This document shows positions 37,301-51,625 of a stretch of DNA of 64,000 nt, piece by piece. A model generated the notes under the pieces. It searched no databases and had not been told where the DNA came from. It was given only the letters and a program-made list of their open reading frames with translations. The DNA lies in NCBI GenBank assembly GCA_019614645.1, contig JABWDB010000005.1:16171001-16235000 (forward strand). The letters run 5' to 3'. Origin of the DNA: Stratiolaelaps scimitus (Eukaryota; Arthropoda; Arachnida; Mesostigmata; Laelapidae). Made by a program: the position numbers and the translations under genes. Position 1 is the stretch's first letter, and each line of letters starts with the position of its first letter.

Positions 37301-39618
37301 TGTTACACACTATGCTATTCTGCTGCTGCTGCTGCTGGGTCTGATGCCATCACAGAGGCTCATAGGCCTCTCGCCTATTTCGGCCTGCGCACAACGTTAC
37401 CTTGTAGACAGAGTAGCCTTAACCAAACATTCGTTAGCAACAAGTGCTTTCATCTCCTTCGAAGTTCTACACAGACACACATGCGCACCTATAAAGTGTT
37501 CATTTATACAGCAATCACATCATTGACACATTGGAGCACAGTGAGCCCCATTAATGAGCTATTCGCCAAGCGATCTTCCCTCCCATCTTCCCTATTGCCG
37601 TAAGAGGCCACAGAGCAACCACTGTGTATTTACGCACCGTACACCGCGCTTATGCCATAGTAAAACCTATTGGCAACCACTAGAGCATGATAGAGAAAAC
37701 GAGAGAGAGAGATAGATTACGGTCATATCGCGGGACTCGGGCATCATCATCTCCAGTGTGATTCGACGCTATTTGTGGGGCTTCGTTCTTCTGCGATTCG
37801 CTGCGTTTCGTCGGCTATCGCTTGAGGGCGGCTTTCATCTCATTGTGGTATTCTTGGCCCGGAATAGTGTAGTCTGCAAGCTGAGCTTTTGAGACGGCGC
37901 CCTTGTCGCCACTGGCCACGGCCGATGGCTACGGCCGCATCCGTTGTACGCTTGTGATTGTGCTGGTTGTGGAGCAACAGCGGTAGTACACGCGCCGATG
38001 CCAGCACCAGCTCCAGCACCACCACCGCCGCCGCCGCCATGGAACGCCGCTAATGGCGCGAGATATATGACCCAGTGCCAGCAGTCCTGCTTTGGTTCGG
38101 TTCAGTTCACCGAATGATAAATGAGAATAATTCACAGAGAATGGCTAGCGAGAACGGCCAGATCGGCGACGATTTCAGCAGCGTCGGAACGAGCCGAGCA
38201 AACGGCGCAGGAGCTGACGCTGGGGCGATGATCGCAAAGATGGGAACGACCACGGCGACGTCGGCGAAAAGAAAAAAAAACGCACGATGGAGAAGATCAA
38301 GAAGAAGATGTAGGAAGTAAAGGAAAGCACTCGATTTCTTCACGGATTTCTTTAGGTTTCTGCATGTCGCCTGCCGGTCGAGCGGCGTCTGTCGCGGCCT
38401 CTGTCATCGTCTCTGTTGCCTGATCCAGTAGCCGATAGTGGTCCTCGAATAGCAAGTAGGCCAATCGTGCAAAAATCAAAGAACAGATACATCAATTGTT
38501 CGAGTCGAAAAAAAATACAGGTCATGGCGGGACTTACCGCTGGCTTCGTGCTCCTGCTGCTGTGCTGCTAGCGAGTCAGAGTGGCGCGTATCAGAATGCC
38601 CTCTTCACCTAGCTATTTGGCCAGGCCAACTGACAGCTATTATCATCATGTATCATTCCTCATTACATTAAATTGTACTGATCTATCGACGTCGAGAGAG
38701 AGAGAGAGAGATACAATGATCACTTAGCGCAGTGGGCAGCAAGAGTAGCTATGCGCAGAACGAGGTGTCATCCGCTCCAGATATGTCTGTTATAGTGCTC
38801 GTGAGTAAGTGAGCGCATCTGTGTGCCGATCGATCTCAGCAGAAACGGCAGCTCCACGGCGCACTCCGATGCCTAAATCGGTTAGATTCGATGACGCGAC
38901 AGCGGTAGATATGCTACCTCGCTAGGTACGACGGCCCGTTTTCCCCGCCGGGATCAGCAACGAATAAGCTAGTCATAGTCATCGTAATAATAACATGATG
39001 ATGATGGTAGAGACAATTGATATGGTTTATGGAAGAAGCACAACGGAAATCACAAATGTCACACGAGGTATTCCACTACACAAACATTGATTGTCAGGTA
39101 GGAAGGCGGCGGAAGGGCTGAACTAAACTCTTGGCAACGGCTGTGAATGAACAGTTATCATTTCTGGAGAACAACAATAACCGATAGTTAAATATTGAGC
39201 GAGATTGTATAGCAGATCGGTCAGTCATAGGGTTGGTATTGATGTGATGGCGTTAATCGGCTCTCTTGCCGATGAAAACACAAATCTACGTACAACATCG
39301 GCCTGTAGGCCTTGGCCCTTGCCCGAGGCCTCGGCAGTCAGCCGTATCCTCCGTTACGAAGTTCCTCGAGGACCGTGTCCGCTACTCAGCAGTGCAACGC
39401 CTTGCCCGCAACCGTTACAGAGCTCATCGAGAATCTCCGCTCGACTATGACTCATTGTGATGTAATGTTTGTAACTCGGTGAATAAGGTTAGAAAACAAA
39501 TGAACGATACATAGCCATACCTTGTCGATTCGCCATCGGTGATCTCCTAGTCACTATATTTATAGTGCCTATCCATAAACGGTAGATATCGAAATAGAAA
39601 ACAACCTACAAGAAGGCC
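34321..39618. other. No confident gene; AT-rich and triplet-rich DNA
   Basis: Contains a (TTA)n tract near 35320-35346, CAG runs near 35396-35417, and AT-rich stretches at 36110-36230. A frame of 82 codons at 35877-36125 (ATG start, MIQRVRSANLSSATLPECTE) is not repeat-derived but has no known relatives. Other frames near 38 kb are Ala/Arg/Lys-rich products of triplets. Confidence 0.4.
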
Positions 39619-39996
39619 ATGGCTGACCAAACGGCAGGTGCACGCTTGACACCCGAGGCAAAATGGTTATCTGCCTCTGGCATCGTTCGTGGCGGCAGAC
39701 TCTCTCTCTCTACACCTCGCGGGTCGTCGGTCGAACAACAGTATACGTCCACAATTCTTGTATTGCCCAGAAAACTAGTAGCTGTAACGACAAACAAAAA
39801 TGATACCTGCATCACACACATAGAGGATCAGAACGAATTGAAAACGAAATTACAAGCATCGCAAGCGGCTGCCATTGTCCAGCCCGCTGACACTGCTGTT
39901 GCAGCTGAATTAACTCGTCAAAACCGAGTCCCAGTAATCGATCTACTGTCTGTTCTGTGTCCTGATCAGCTGACGCCTGTCAAATGGCACAAATGA
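39619..39996 (+). CDS. Hypothetical protein, 125 aa, single open frame
   Basis: ATG in good context (AAGGCCATGG) to TGA. It begins MADQTAGARLTPEAKWLSAS; the middle contains TSTILVLPRKLVAVTTNKND, then a short helix-like ELKTKLQASQAAAIVQ segment, and it ends VLCPDQLTPVKWHK. It is not repeat-derived and is soluble in character, with no signal peptide or membrane segment. I know no family. It could be an intronless small gene, one exon, or chance; one overlapping frame runs on the other strand. Confidence 0.3.
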   Translation: MADQTAGARLTPEAKWLSASGIVRGGRLSLSTPRGSSVEQQYTSTILVLPRKLVAVTTNKNDTCITHIEDQNELKTKLQASQAAAIVQPADTAVAAELTRQNRVPVIDLLSVLCPDQLTPVKWHK

Positions 39997-40990
39997 GCGA
40001 ACGGATACGAATCGACACATGAGACGATTATAATTGTGTATTTTCTACTCGTATCCATCGGTTATCAATAGATGGAAAAAAAAAAATATATATATATATA
40101 GCAAAACCAAAAATGATAAAATATCAACAAACGAGAGCAATATTTAATCATTTGGCTTTGGTTTCTATCTACCTCTGCATTTGGTTATCATTCAATCAAT
40201 CAGTCAATCCATCCATCTATCTCGTCACTCACTGATTCAGTCGCTTACCTCAACTACAGTCGCCTGTCCGTTCTGATCGCTCATACGTCTTTGCACTGTA
40301 TCCATACCACCAGACATATTGACATCACATATTATTATTATCATAATAATAACCTTTTGTGCCCCCCCACGTCGCTTGTCCCCGTCAACGTCTCGTGGCC
40401 TCCCTCTACTGAATGTTGCAATGAAACAAAGCCGCGCCTGCCGCCGCCTCCATCAGCAACAGTTACATCCCAATGCAACTGATGAAAGGTAGAAACACCG
40501 CAGGGCGGTAACCAACTGTTGTCCGTGGGGGACATTGTGAGGTAGGGCAGATCAAATCAGATGGACGGACGGACCCCCGCCTTCAAAGACACCACCATCG
40601 CTGACGTCGAATGCATGCCGCCACAAGCACCTTACACAAACAAACACACACACACACACACACGCAAATATGCACACGAAAAATAGGAACTAGATGCTAG
40701 AAACGCTTATCGAACGCTGCTGCGGCTGCTGTCAGCGTTGTCGGGACAGCAGAGGCTGGTGGATCTGTTCAATGGGGGCGACGTTTTGAAAGAGGAGAGA
40801 AATAGAGAGAGAGAACCCTGTCTAGAATAGAATGCAAAGGAGCCGCTGTTGAAGATGGGTCAGTTGTTGCTGCTGCTGCTGTTGCTGTTGTATGAGCTGT
40901 TTTATCATCGGCATCAGGTGGTCTTGCCCTCGGTTGTCCAGCACCAGCGGGTGGTGCCGTTGTTTCGACATGGGCAAGTTTATTTTTGTT

Positions 40991-41035
<45 letters not shown>

Positions 41036-43581
41036 TCGGCTGGTGTTTGGCGTCAGCGAGAGTGTGACCACTCTGTAGGTATGTGCAAAGCGCTCGATAG
41101 CTGAGCAACGCACCCAAAAATAAATAAGATCTCTTCAAAGCGACAACTGAGACAAGCGTTTCTCGGCGAATCACCTGCACAGCTAGATGATATACTCTCG
41201 TATACTTACCAGCGAATAACAAGCAAACGCAACAACAAAAAAATTCCCGACACAACAACAACAGAACTGTCCTTTAGTATATACTAACATCTACATGGAC
41301 AGCGGAGGTAACACCAGGTAACAATACTCTCGCCAACGGCAGGCATGTAGCTATTTGGAAGGAGTTGTCGCTGATGCGCACCCGCTGACGTTCGACATAT
41401 TGCTGCTGTTGTTGGCCGCAGTGATTTTCACTTTGCTATGTCTCTCTCGCCGTAGATGTCGCCGTAGACGTCACCGTAACCCTGGTCGTTTTTCGTCCAG
41501 TCAAATATCGACGGTTCATCGAAGAGCGATGTGGGCCCGCTTAACGTTGACCGGTAGCTCCCGATGGCCAGGGCAGGCAGCAGAGCGGCCGATCGGTGAC
41601 GCTCCACTACGATCGTAGTTGATCCGATCGTTTCGTCGATCCGGCTTAAGTAAGCAGCAGCTGAGCGTCCACAGAACGCGTCAACAGCGAACGCTTCCGA
41701 CGGCGTCGGACCACGGCAGCGGTTACCGTTGTTGCTCACCTGAGTGAATGTGGGAGATCTAAGAGCTAAGCGAACGGAGAGAGGGAAGGTATAATGGCAG
41801 CTCTTGCCTACCTGCCTGCCTGGCTGCTAGCTGCGGTATAAGCTATGGCGAAGTATAGAAGCATCGGCGCCGGATGGGTCCCACAGTGTTGCGCACACGC
41901 TCGCATTACGGTACGGCACAGCCGGGCACTGTACCGGCTTCAAATTCCTGAATCCAACTTCACGAACGAAATACTCATTCCTTCTGCTCGGCGTTCAATT
42001 TCGACTTTGACCGGCAGAAGCTTTCGCTGCTGTTGCGGCTGCGGCTGCTGCTGCTGCCCGCAGATGCAGCGGTGTAACGCAACAGAAGCTGCTAAATGCT
42101 GTATCCCATTTGGTAGCTCTGATCATGGATCTGTCATCTGACCACTACTGAATGGCTCTGGTAGATACATTCGATGTATAATCGATGCCATATTCGTGCC
42201 CTGCTTGATCCACTATCCGACTCGGCATGTGCAGCACTGGCTGAGGCGATCCAGCTGTGAGGTATCCAGCTTCATTGTAATGTTTGCTTTGTCTAGTTAC
42301 CTCGCTGTGTTTCTCAATTCGGCAAAATCTGCTATGGCTTCGCGGTAGATCTAAGGTTGCTAAGGTAACTGCGCCGATACGTCTGCCACTCGTAGTCATG
42401 TGAGATGATGAGCCGCTGAGGACAAATTTGTAACCCTTGTGAGTTTGGTCATTGTTATTCCAGTAATCGTCCAGTGAGCGAGTATTGTGCGATAGTTTCA
42501 CGCCGTAGACAATGAGCTATAGGCTAGCAGGGTTGTTGTATTGGCAGACTAAATACGAGTTATTGGCATTTGACCAATGTCGAGCGGATTCATCGACACC
42601 TTGAAAACGTCACACGATGAAAATCGTTTTATAATCGAAAGAATAATAATAATTATACCAAAGCATAATTCTAATGAAGGCCTGCTAATATTTTCACTGA
42701 CTCAACAGTCCACCTCCTATGTATCCAGCCAGTACCCTACGTACCAATCTCAAGTCATTTTTATTGCGGATAACAACAACAACGACAATAATGATAATGA
42801 TTATGATTAATGTTATCGTCAATGATAAGCAAACATTATGATCGCGGGTAGAGCAAGCTCGACGCAAATACAATGAGTTAGACTATATTATCTAGATATA
42901 ATGAAGTCGTGCTGTAATTACAATAACAACAACAGACGTTAAAACCATACTTTACGACAGCCAATATCGACATAAGAAGAATGTCTGCACGTACATTGGT
43001 CAAACAATTGACATCATCATTGCTGCTGCTGCTGTCGCCGCCGCCGCCGCCCCCGCCCCCGAGCACTATGGAGTAAGCAACATATCGTGCTTGGAACGGT
43101 GTGAGATGTGCGAGTTGAGCCTGTTGAGTCGTTGTATTGTACTCGAGTTGAGTGCTCCCGTGTCCCCTCGACTGAGAGACCCCCACACTATACGGTACAG
43201 CGACGACGATTACGGCATCAGCAGCGAGAGAGAGAGAGAAAAAGGAAGAAAGAGGGTGATCTAGCCATCGTAGAGTTGGTGGAACATGTTTCGTTCGAGA
43301 GCGACGAAAGTCAGTGCGTAGCATGGTAGGTGAAACGCGAGGTCTGAACGAGGTGCTACGCTTCGGCGCTTGACAGCAACAGTTTGACACTTGGCTGTTT
43401 CGAAATGATGGATCTCTATTATATAATATTTTAGCTAATCTGCCAGTAGCTCTAGTGCTAGTAGTAGCATTGTCTGTGGGTGAGGTGAAACGAGGAGCAT
43501 AATGGCTGGTAAGCGAAGGCAAAATCCTAGGCATATCCATGCCATGCTGCCTTAAAATATAATAATATACCATTACCAGTA
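39997..43581. other. No confident gene; microsatellite-rich
   Basis: Holds (TA)n at about 40086-40100 and 40991-41034, (CA)n at about 40644-40662, CTG runs at about 40867-40890 and 42031-42058, and a CTG then CCG tract at 43020-43060. Open frames over 100 codons are driven by these repeats. Confidence 0.5.
40991..41034. repeat. (TA)n microsatellite
   Basis: Almost pure TA tract of about 44 bp; one AA interruption near its start. Confidence 0.9.
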
Positions 43582-43611
43582 GTGGTAGCAGTAGTTTATG
43601 AGGGGGACCGG

Positions 43612-44232
43612 ATGATGAAGCCGTGCTCGGCGCTCATCAGGCCGCCGATCACAAACATGTCTTACGTGAACGTAATAGCGTGTGTTTCGCGTGCTGCAGT
43701 CCGGCCGAGTAACAGACCAAGCAACCGCCTGACCAGGCAAAACAGCCAACCAAGCAGGGCGTCAACAGCGCGTTACAGTGCGCACCCTGTTACGTCGCCA
43801 CCGCCGCCACCGCCACCGCCGCCACCTGCTTTCCAGCTTCGAGCTTCTGCCACCGACGAACGACAAACAACAACCACTGACTCATCCTTGATGTCTGTCC
43901 ATGAGAAAGAATCCTGTGGAGGAAGCCGATTCACGCTGGGTTACGACGCACCAGCGCGTTGTTCGCGGCAGGCAGGCAGGCATAGCAGAGAAGCACCGCA
44001 TTGCCCATCTACCGTCCTGCGTGTCAGGCAAAACTCAGCCGAAGCTCCAAGCGCCGATGAGCGCAACGCCGTCGTCTTAAGTAACAGCAGCAGCAGCACG
44101 GCAGCGTTCGTGAGAACGAATCGTTTTTCTTTTAACGATAGTTGTTGGTGTTGCGTTTTTTTCCGTAAACGACGTCCCCCGACTGCCGCCTCCCTCTCTT
44201 CTGAGCGTCATCGCAGGCACAGCTTGGCTTAA
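43612..44232 (+). CDS. Long open frame of 206 codons, doubtful
   Basis: From an in-frame ATG (MMKPCSALIRPPITNMSYVN) to TAA. It contains a run of ten prolines from a CCG/CCA tract (43798-43827) and is Ser/Arg-rich elsewhere. Composition is that of GC-rich DNA and no domain is seen. The frame is also open for ten codons upstream of the ATG. It is listed because over 600 nt without a stop is unusual here; a chance frame is the more likely reading. Confidence 0.15.
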   Translation: MMKPCSALIRPPITNMSYVNVIACVSRAAVRPSNRPSNRLTRQNSQPSRASTARYSAHPVTSPPPPPPPPPPAFQLRASATDERQTTTTDSSLMSVHEKESCGGSRFTLGYDAPARCSRQAGRHSREAPHCPSTVLRVRQNSAEAPSADERNAVVLSNSSSSTAAFVRTNRFSFNDSCWCCVFFRKRRPPTAASLSSERHRRHSLA

Positions 44233-45944
44233 GCAGGCAAGCAGACGGCCGCTAGCAGCTATGCGCGCCGATGGCTTTCGCGGTCACCGCCGGTGCCGCG
44301 GCACCGTCCGCCTTTGCTAACCCGCTGCTCGAGCGCTGGCAGAAGGGACTCACTCGGATCAGTGGACGCCTGGCCAGAAAGATACACCAACGAACGGACA
44401 GACCCAGAGACCAGAAGTAACGGCTACTTAGGTGGCGGCGATGCTCAACGCCGACTTGCTCGTAATGTGTAAAAAGTTATCTGCAGCCTTGTTTCTTTTT
44501 TTCGCTTCGGCTACCGCCTGCTAAGTAATCGTCCGCCGGTCGTCCAGAGCAGCATACGAGAGTGCTGGTGCTGGCGTGGATGTTTCGACGCCTTATACTT
44601 AGGCGAAAATATTAATGTCCTCGTTTTGTTTACAGTGCTCCCTGTCTCTCGGTCGCTCTCCCTCAAGATTCATTTGAAAGGGAGATCCTCAAGATGGAGC
44701 AACGAACACTCAGCCTCTCTCTCTCCGCCCTGTGGCTCACCGGCTCGACTTTTTTTGCACGGCTTGCAAGAACCGCTTGTGCACGCGGCCTTTGACCGTA
44801 GCCAATGGTCGCCAGTCGGGCTGTGGTGAACGGTGGAGATAAAATAAAGAAACAACCACAACGCGATGGAAATGAATTGTTGTTGCTGCTACTGCTGCTG
44901 CTTCTGCAAGAATATGCAGCTCGTGCTTATGAAGTGCGTTCCTGTAGTTGTGAATTTGATAAAAAAAATTACAATTTCAGTTTCACCACATTGATACGTT
45001 GGTTTGTCCACATCTGTGATATATAGGGTATACCACGGGATTCTGCTGTAGCTGTGGGTCGAGCATGTTGTCATGCCGGAAAACGGTGGTGAGATCACGA
45101 GATTTCCTACTTACGTTGCGCAGTTACCAATTGAATCGATTATGCTTCTCGAGGACTATCTATTGCAATTTTTGTTCTGTCGACACGGGATGAATTGATC
45201 CGATCTATTGAGCAAAAATACAGGGTCCGACCAACTCAGCTGACTGCATATTATATGTCGGTGTACAGGATGTACTTCGTCTGGGTTACGGGCTGTGAAT
45301 GTCTCCCACTCGGAGTCCGCCCGCCCCGTTAGATGGGAGATCCCTTTTTGGAATAAGAGTTGCTCTAAACAGACTGCCAGAGAGGCTGATAGTTAAGTTT
45401 TAACATTCGTACGCCGCAACAGTATTGTGTAAGAAGGCCCCCTTCTATTCTTGAGAATTTCAACAAATCCTCTCCATCTTGTACTCCTGTTACGCGGTCA
45501 TTTTACTCATACTCAGCCAAGTAAAGTTGGAAATCTTGCGCTTCGTTGGCGGAAATGTAGAATACAAGCTCGAACTGTACCAAGCCAGCAAGTGGCGACA
45601 ATGCTAACGCTAGTGTTATTACAATAAAATTCTCCTCGATCAAAGCATCCCACCCATATGCATTTGTAGTGCAGACGTAAAATTCGTGCATATTAATCAA
45701 CAACGAAACAATTTTCAGCTGTAGAGAACGGGCTTCAAGCGATTTCTTATCGCCATGATGATGGATATTATTATTATTATTATCGCGTGCATCACTATAG
45801 ACTTCAAACTTCAGAGGGTAGATTCAATCGATCATCGCCAGTCTTCACGGCCGCGGTCTTCATTCACTTTCTGCTCACTCTAATGAATTTCACTCGCGAA
45901 CCCCCTTGAAATTCTCCCACCCCCCATTCCGTGAAATCATTTCG

Positions 45945-45980
<36 letters not shown>

Positions 45981-48900
45981 CAAATGATATGTAGTATTTA
46001 TAGATCCCACGAGTGCTCAATGTTTAATTACTCGAAGCGTATCCATTCACTCGTAATTGAACGGGATCAACGATAACGACAACAGCAGCACACATGATCA
46101 GCATTGTAAAGCTGCGGTTCCGTACATAAACCAAAATACATGGAATATTTTTTGTATGTTCACACGCATTGCCAACTAGCTGCTCCATAGCACACTCGAA
46201 TATCGTTCTACCTCAGCGATTTGACACGTTAACGTGAATCCCTCGTCGTAGACGTCCATCTGTCACTATAATATCTCTTTAGCCTAATTCATAGCGTGAC
46301 GAGAAGTTCCATTTCGTTAAGAGAACTTCCCGCCCGAATAGATCACAGAGAACTTTCACTAGTGGTTTTTACTTCTTCTCCAAACAATATTAGGTTCCGT
46401 GGGCTGGGCGAGAAACCCACGATCGATCCATTCATCGATCGATCGAAGCCACAGTACAGTGGACCGCATGCTATCTCGACGGGCCATAACCCGGACGGGA
46501 CGAGCCGGTAAACTACCGAACAATATTGGACCGTGCAATCGTAGCTTGATTAGTGCATCATTATAATCTCGATTCATCTAATCGCTCGTTGGGTCGAGCC
46601 GTATCACCGTGCTGCTCGGCAGCAGTGCGATGCAATAACAGAAGCCGAGGCAGCGCAGCATTACCACCCCGCCGCGCAGCGATGATCTCGGGTTTTGGCT
46701 CTGATATTGAGTGCTCTGGCACACGAAATTGATTGATCGGTAATAGGCCCGTTTTGCCGGGCCGTTGAAATCCACGGCAGCGCGGCCAGTCGTGGACAGT
46801 CCAGCTACGAACAGGATTCACAGCTTACGTAGTGTATGGACGTTGGCGCACGACCCAATCTTAAGACCCAATGGTACGTGTCAATAATGAATAAATTGAA
46901 TAATTGGGTCCACTGGCTAGCCACGGAAGAAGGGACTCGACCTCGAATTAATTTACTATGATCGCTGCTGCTGCTGCTGTTGTTACTGCTGGTGCTCGCG
47001 AATGGTTCAACGTTATCCGTTCGACATTACGGAATGTTTTTTAGCCTGCTTTTCAGCGAGATTTCAACGTTACTTAGTATGCTAATTCAATTCGTAGAGT
47101 TGGAGCGAGCGGCAATAATTCATCTGTGGCCAATTGTTGGCGAAACAGGATTGCGATACATTTTGATGTTACGTATAACACTTTACAAATATAGCGGCAT
47201 AACGCCTTTGCCGATGTTGTAAGTGGTAGATTATTATTCAATTTATTGACGTATGAATATTACAGATAAATAATCGTAGTCAACTATTCGAGAGTCTTAC
47301 AGTAGCAACCACTTGATTTCAAACGAATTTGCGTGATTTATTGAAAAATCGACAATTTGAGCAGTCGAAATTGTGGCGCCCTTCAGTTGCAGATACGCCG
47401 AAGATCTAGAATCAGCCGTCAAGATGCTAGATTATTATACTAAGCAAAATACAATGCGGAGCGATCTATTGCAATCAGGAACACCCTGTTGTTTCATTTT
47501 TCATTGTCTTATTCACTTTATTGTATTCGTTACGCAGTTGCGTTTATTGCGTTCAACATGGGTCGTCGATTCAAACAAAAGCAAAATTGGACAGCAGCTA
47601 ATTTTTCGTTAATTTGTGCATTGTTGCCACTGACAATATGATTTAATTTAATCTTGAATTTGAGATCTTTTTAAACGACCCAAACAATCTGGGTGTTATA
47701 TATATATATTTTTTTTTTTTTTATTTCGGTTGAATGGTTGAGCGTTTTGCACGACTATCGTGTTCTTGTTTTTTTTTGTTGCTTTTTACGCCAGTGTTAC
47801 GCCGTTGGCCCAAATCGTCGCGTTAACCAGCTACGTAGATATACATAGTACGAATTAAGCATTCGCTCTGTAAAAAGTGGCGGATTTCAATGTAGAACCT
47901 CCTCGAATGAGTTTGATAACGGTTAACGAAGAAAACTGCGGCTGTGTTGCAAAACAATTAAATTCTCACTTTGTGCTCGACATTGCGCTGTTGCAGCGCG
48001 AGAAAGCAAACAAGGGAGCCCGTGAGCGCGTGTCTGCACAACCCATACCCGTTTTCAGCACAATTGAATTTACCGTAACTCTTGCTGATGTCTTCGGGGC
48101 TCAGACCGCCCATCACCCCATGGACAGGGCACATCTCTATTGTGTCCCCATGAATGTGTATCAGGGGCATGTAACCTTAGCTAAAAACGCCAGAAGCCGC
48201 CATTGCTGGCTCCGCTGTCGTCGCCGCCACCAGCAACAGAACTACCGGGATCTGTAGTACATTAAGCGGGACACATGAGCAAATCACTTGACGGCTGCGG
48301 CGGCAGTTGCGGCATCTGTGGCACAGCTGAATTTGACAGCTGAAAGCTTTGACATATCCTGTCGGACGACTACAACAATATCGACGTCGATTATAACAAT
48401 GACGATGACATATTCTCACGCGTTAACTCAGTCATCTCTACTAGCAATCTACTGGTTCCTATAGACAAAAATACAATAATAATAATAATATTAGCTGTAC
48501 TAATAACCGCCAGTATCCTATCCAATGCAATGTGGTTCTATCGCAAATGAACAAATCTTTATATATATATATATATATATATACATCCAACGCACACGGA
48601 ATATGGGATATATCTACCCTACAGCGAAAAACAGCATCCGATTAACGATTTCACGAAGTCCGTTGTATAATAGCAAAGCCGAAATCAGCAACAATAACAA
48701 CGATGATATATTGACACAGTAAGCGACTATCAGCGAGACCAATCAACAACATGTTTGTTTCGTGCGTAAATCTCCGTCGCTGCCGACGTTGAGACCAACA
48801 AGCGCCACTATTGCGATAAAAATAACAACAACGACCGTAGCATCGAACTCTGCGACTCTGGACCTCAGTAAGCAGTAAACACACCTGCCAATTGTACTGG

Positions 48901-49318
48901 TCGTCAATCCTCAGTCGCCCAGGAGAGAGAATCTAGGTGACTGCTCTGTTAAGTGAAGATGCGCCACTTTGAGCAGAGCCGACCCGCGTTAGCTGAACGG
49001 TTCTCGGGAGGGGCGGGCCTGAGCCTATCGAAGCCGGTAGTAACAACGCTGGCGCCAACGGTGACAATGCGTGCTCAACATGCACACGTAGCGCGGATCT
49101 GCGCGAAACCGATCTGCTGAAGGGTTTAGCGTCTATCCCATTGATTGGCGCGCCCGTTGGACCCGCAGCCCACCTCACTGGGCATTAGCTTCGAAGAGGC
49201 GCATGTATGTTGACGCCACGGAACAACGCATTTGACCAACCCCACAAAGACGGAGAGGTCTCCACGAGGCCAAGAAACGAGTGACGCAGGAACGTGTTAA
49301 ATATGCATGTGTCTGTTT

Positions 49319-49349
<31 letters not shown>

Positions 49350-50412
49350 CCATTTCCAAGACAAACGAAGAAAGCAATATATATATTTCCAAATGCGTCG
49401 GGGAACGGCCAAAGCTACAACAGCTGCACCTGCTGCAGCAAGAAAAGCAACGTTCCGCAAATGGGAAACACTGAGACAAGCAGTGTATAAGGAACAACAC
49501 TGAACAGGCGACCATTTTGGCGGTTTGACGCGATGTTCTTATCTGCTGCCACTTGTAATGTACGTGTAGATGGACAGATACGATAATCGTGAGAACAGCA
49601 AGCAAGGCAGATGCGCGAGAAAATATGTTTATTGAACACTGTCACACAGTGGTGTTGGTGCCGAACGACTGATTGATGCTGATGTACATAGGTGGACAAA
49701 ATCGAACCGGGAGAAGTCCTTCCGCTGAAACTTATAGTGGGAACAAATTGAGATTGACGATTTGTGGAAATATCACCAATTTGGAGAACGGATGAGTCCG
49801 GGAGGTCGCTATAGAGTACACATAGTACAAGATGGTCTTTACATTAGCTAACTAACGTGGCTAACAAAGGTGGGCGGGATTTCGATACGGTGTGCGTAAT
49901 GTCAAAAAGCCTACACATTAGAAAATATGATCCATAATAATTCAGATTTGTCATATTATTAATAGCAGGAAAATTACTGCGGGTTATGGTAAACATTCGG
50001 TTAGAAAAAAAGAAGTTTCCCATTGAGTACTTTGCCTTGTTCATGAACCTTCTTTTGTTCCACACACAGAACTCCATTCGGCGTTTTCTGACCTGTACAG
50101 GTTGTGTTTGGGGCACATTATGCCCAGCTAGATTTCATTGGTGTTTTATTGTTTAGATTGTATTTATTGTAACGTCAAAAATATAAAAGGCAACGATAAA
50201 TGGTAGCCGTTTAGTCTCCTTCTCGGGTTAAGATATCTCGCCGTATCACACACACACAATATCCCTATTTAAATAAACATACGCATACTGGGGTAACCTC
50301 ATAGTCAGAGTCGAATAATTTCACTTTATCAGCTGCTATATGAGTCCAAAAAAAAGGATTATATTCAGCTGTGGCCTCGCTTCACTCGAGTTTACTTACG
50401 CCTCCCCCTGTA

Positions 50413-50415
<3 letters not shown>

Positions 50416-50448
<33 letters not shown>
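50416..50448. repeat. (TA)n microsatellite
   Basis: Pure TA tract of about 30 bp. Confidence 0.9.
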
Positions 50449-50449
<1 letters not shown>

Positions 50450-51598
50450 GTAGATGTTGGGCCCGGCATTAGTAGCTATATGTCCCATTCTTCTATGAGT
50501 GTCGGCGGCCGGGACACGACCAGGGCCTGACGTCGCATCGCCTCGACGACGCCACACCAACGGATCCTTCATTGGTCAGCTTCAGCAGCAACAGCAGCGT
50601 AGTGAAGCCCATCCGACAGCGGACGGTGTTGGCTGCCGGTTTCAACACAGCTCGCCCAGTATTGTTTTGCGTATCTCCCATTATTCTTTGTCGGCATTCC
50701 TCATTCTTGTCGATTTTTCAACCGGTGGCTGGGCTCGCCGCCTGCTGCACCGACCAGCCAGCGCGCCATTGGAATCGCTACGCCAGCTTCTTCTCCGCTC
50801 CCCGATTCGCTTCCCCTGTATCTACCATACGCAGAAGCCTGACACAGCCGACAACGACGACGACGGCGGCGGCGGCGACGTTTGACTGGACGGCCTGGCC
50901 AAGCGATGGGGTCCTTTGCGCTTTCTTTTCAGTCGCACATGCCCCCTCAGGCCCCCACCTCTTCGTTGGATACTTCACCGCAGCGGCGGCAATCATATCA
51001 TGACCGCCATGCTATGGCAATGCCGCTCTATTCTGATAGTGGAGCGCCATCGCGTCCGAAATCTTCTAGATGTAGAGGCGTCTTCGACTGCTAGCAGCAG
51101 CAGCAGTCACCGACAGTCGAAGGGTAGCCGAAGCACACCCGAAGAGAATTGCACTGCCCGACAGCATCACACGGCTCAGCGGGTGGACGCCGTTGGCGTC
51201 CAGGACACACAGAGCGGGGCCTGTAGAACAACTGGACAACGGCAAACGTTACCCGACATGGTAACACAGGTAATCGGAGGGAGGCGAGAAGGAGAGGACA
51301 GTCAGGAACAAACAGAAGGGTCAAGATTGTGCTTTGTGTTCTGAAATTGGATACTACTAATTCGATTCATCAGAAGAAGAAGACAGAAGATATCGGAAGA
51401 GTGAGAGATTGAGGTTCTCACAGTCGCCGTTGTATGTGGACTCGTGCAGGCAGCTGTTGCAGCTCCCGTTGTGGCTCCGGTTGCTGTCGTTGTTGCTGCC
51501 GTGAGAAGAAGTGCTCAACAATGATGGGGTTTAATGCTTTGATGACATCGGCTGATGCACCATTCATGCAGGCGGCTCGATGCAGATACAGCAGCATC

Positions 51599-51625
51599 AA
51601 CGGCGGCGGCGGCGGCGGCGGCGGC
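51599..51625. repeat. (GGC)n triplet tract
   Basis: Nearly perfect GGC repeat coding for glycine on one strand and proline on the other in overlapping open frames, neither convincing. Confidence 0.9.

Noticed and set aside
44670..44861. Minus-strand 63-codon frame with Cys-rich segment
   Set aside because: Overlaps the equally weak plus-strand frame; no recognised zinc-binding spacing.
47877..48257. 126-codon plus frame and 70-codon minus frame
   Set aside because: The plus frame lacks an ATG at its start; both are open together and neither shows a known motif.
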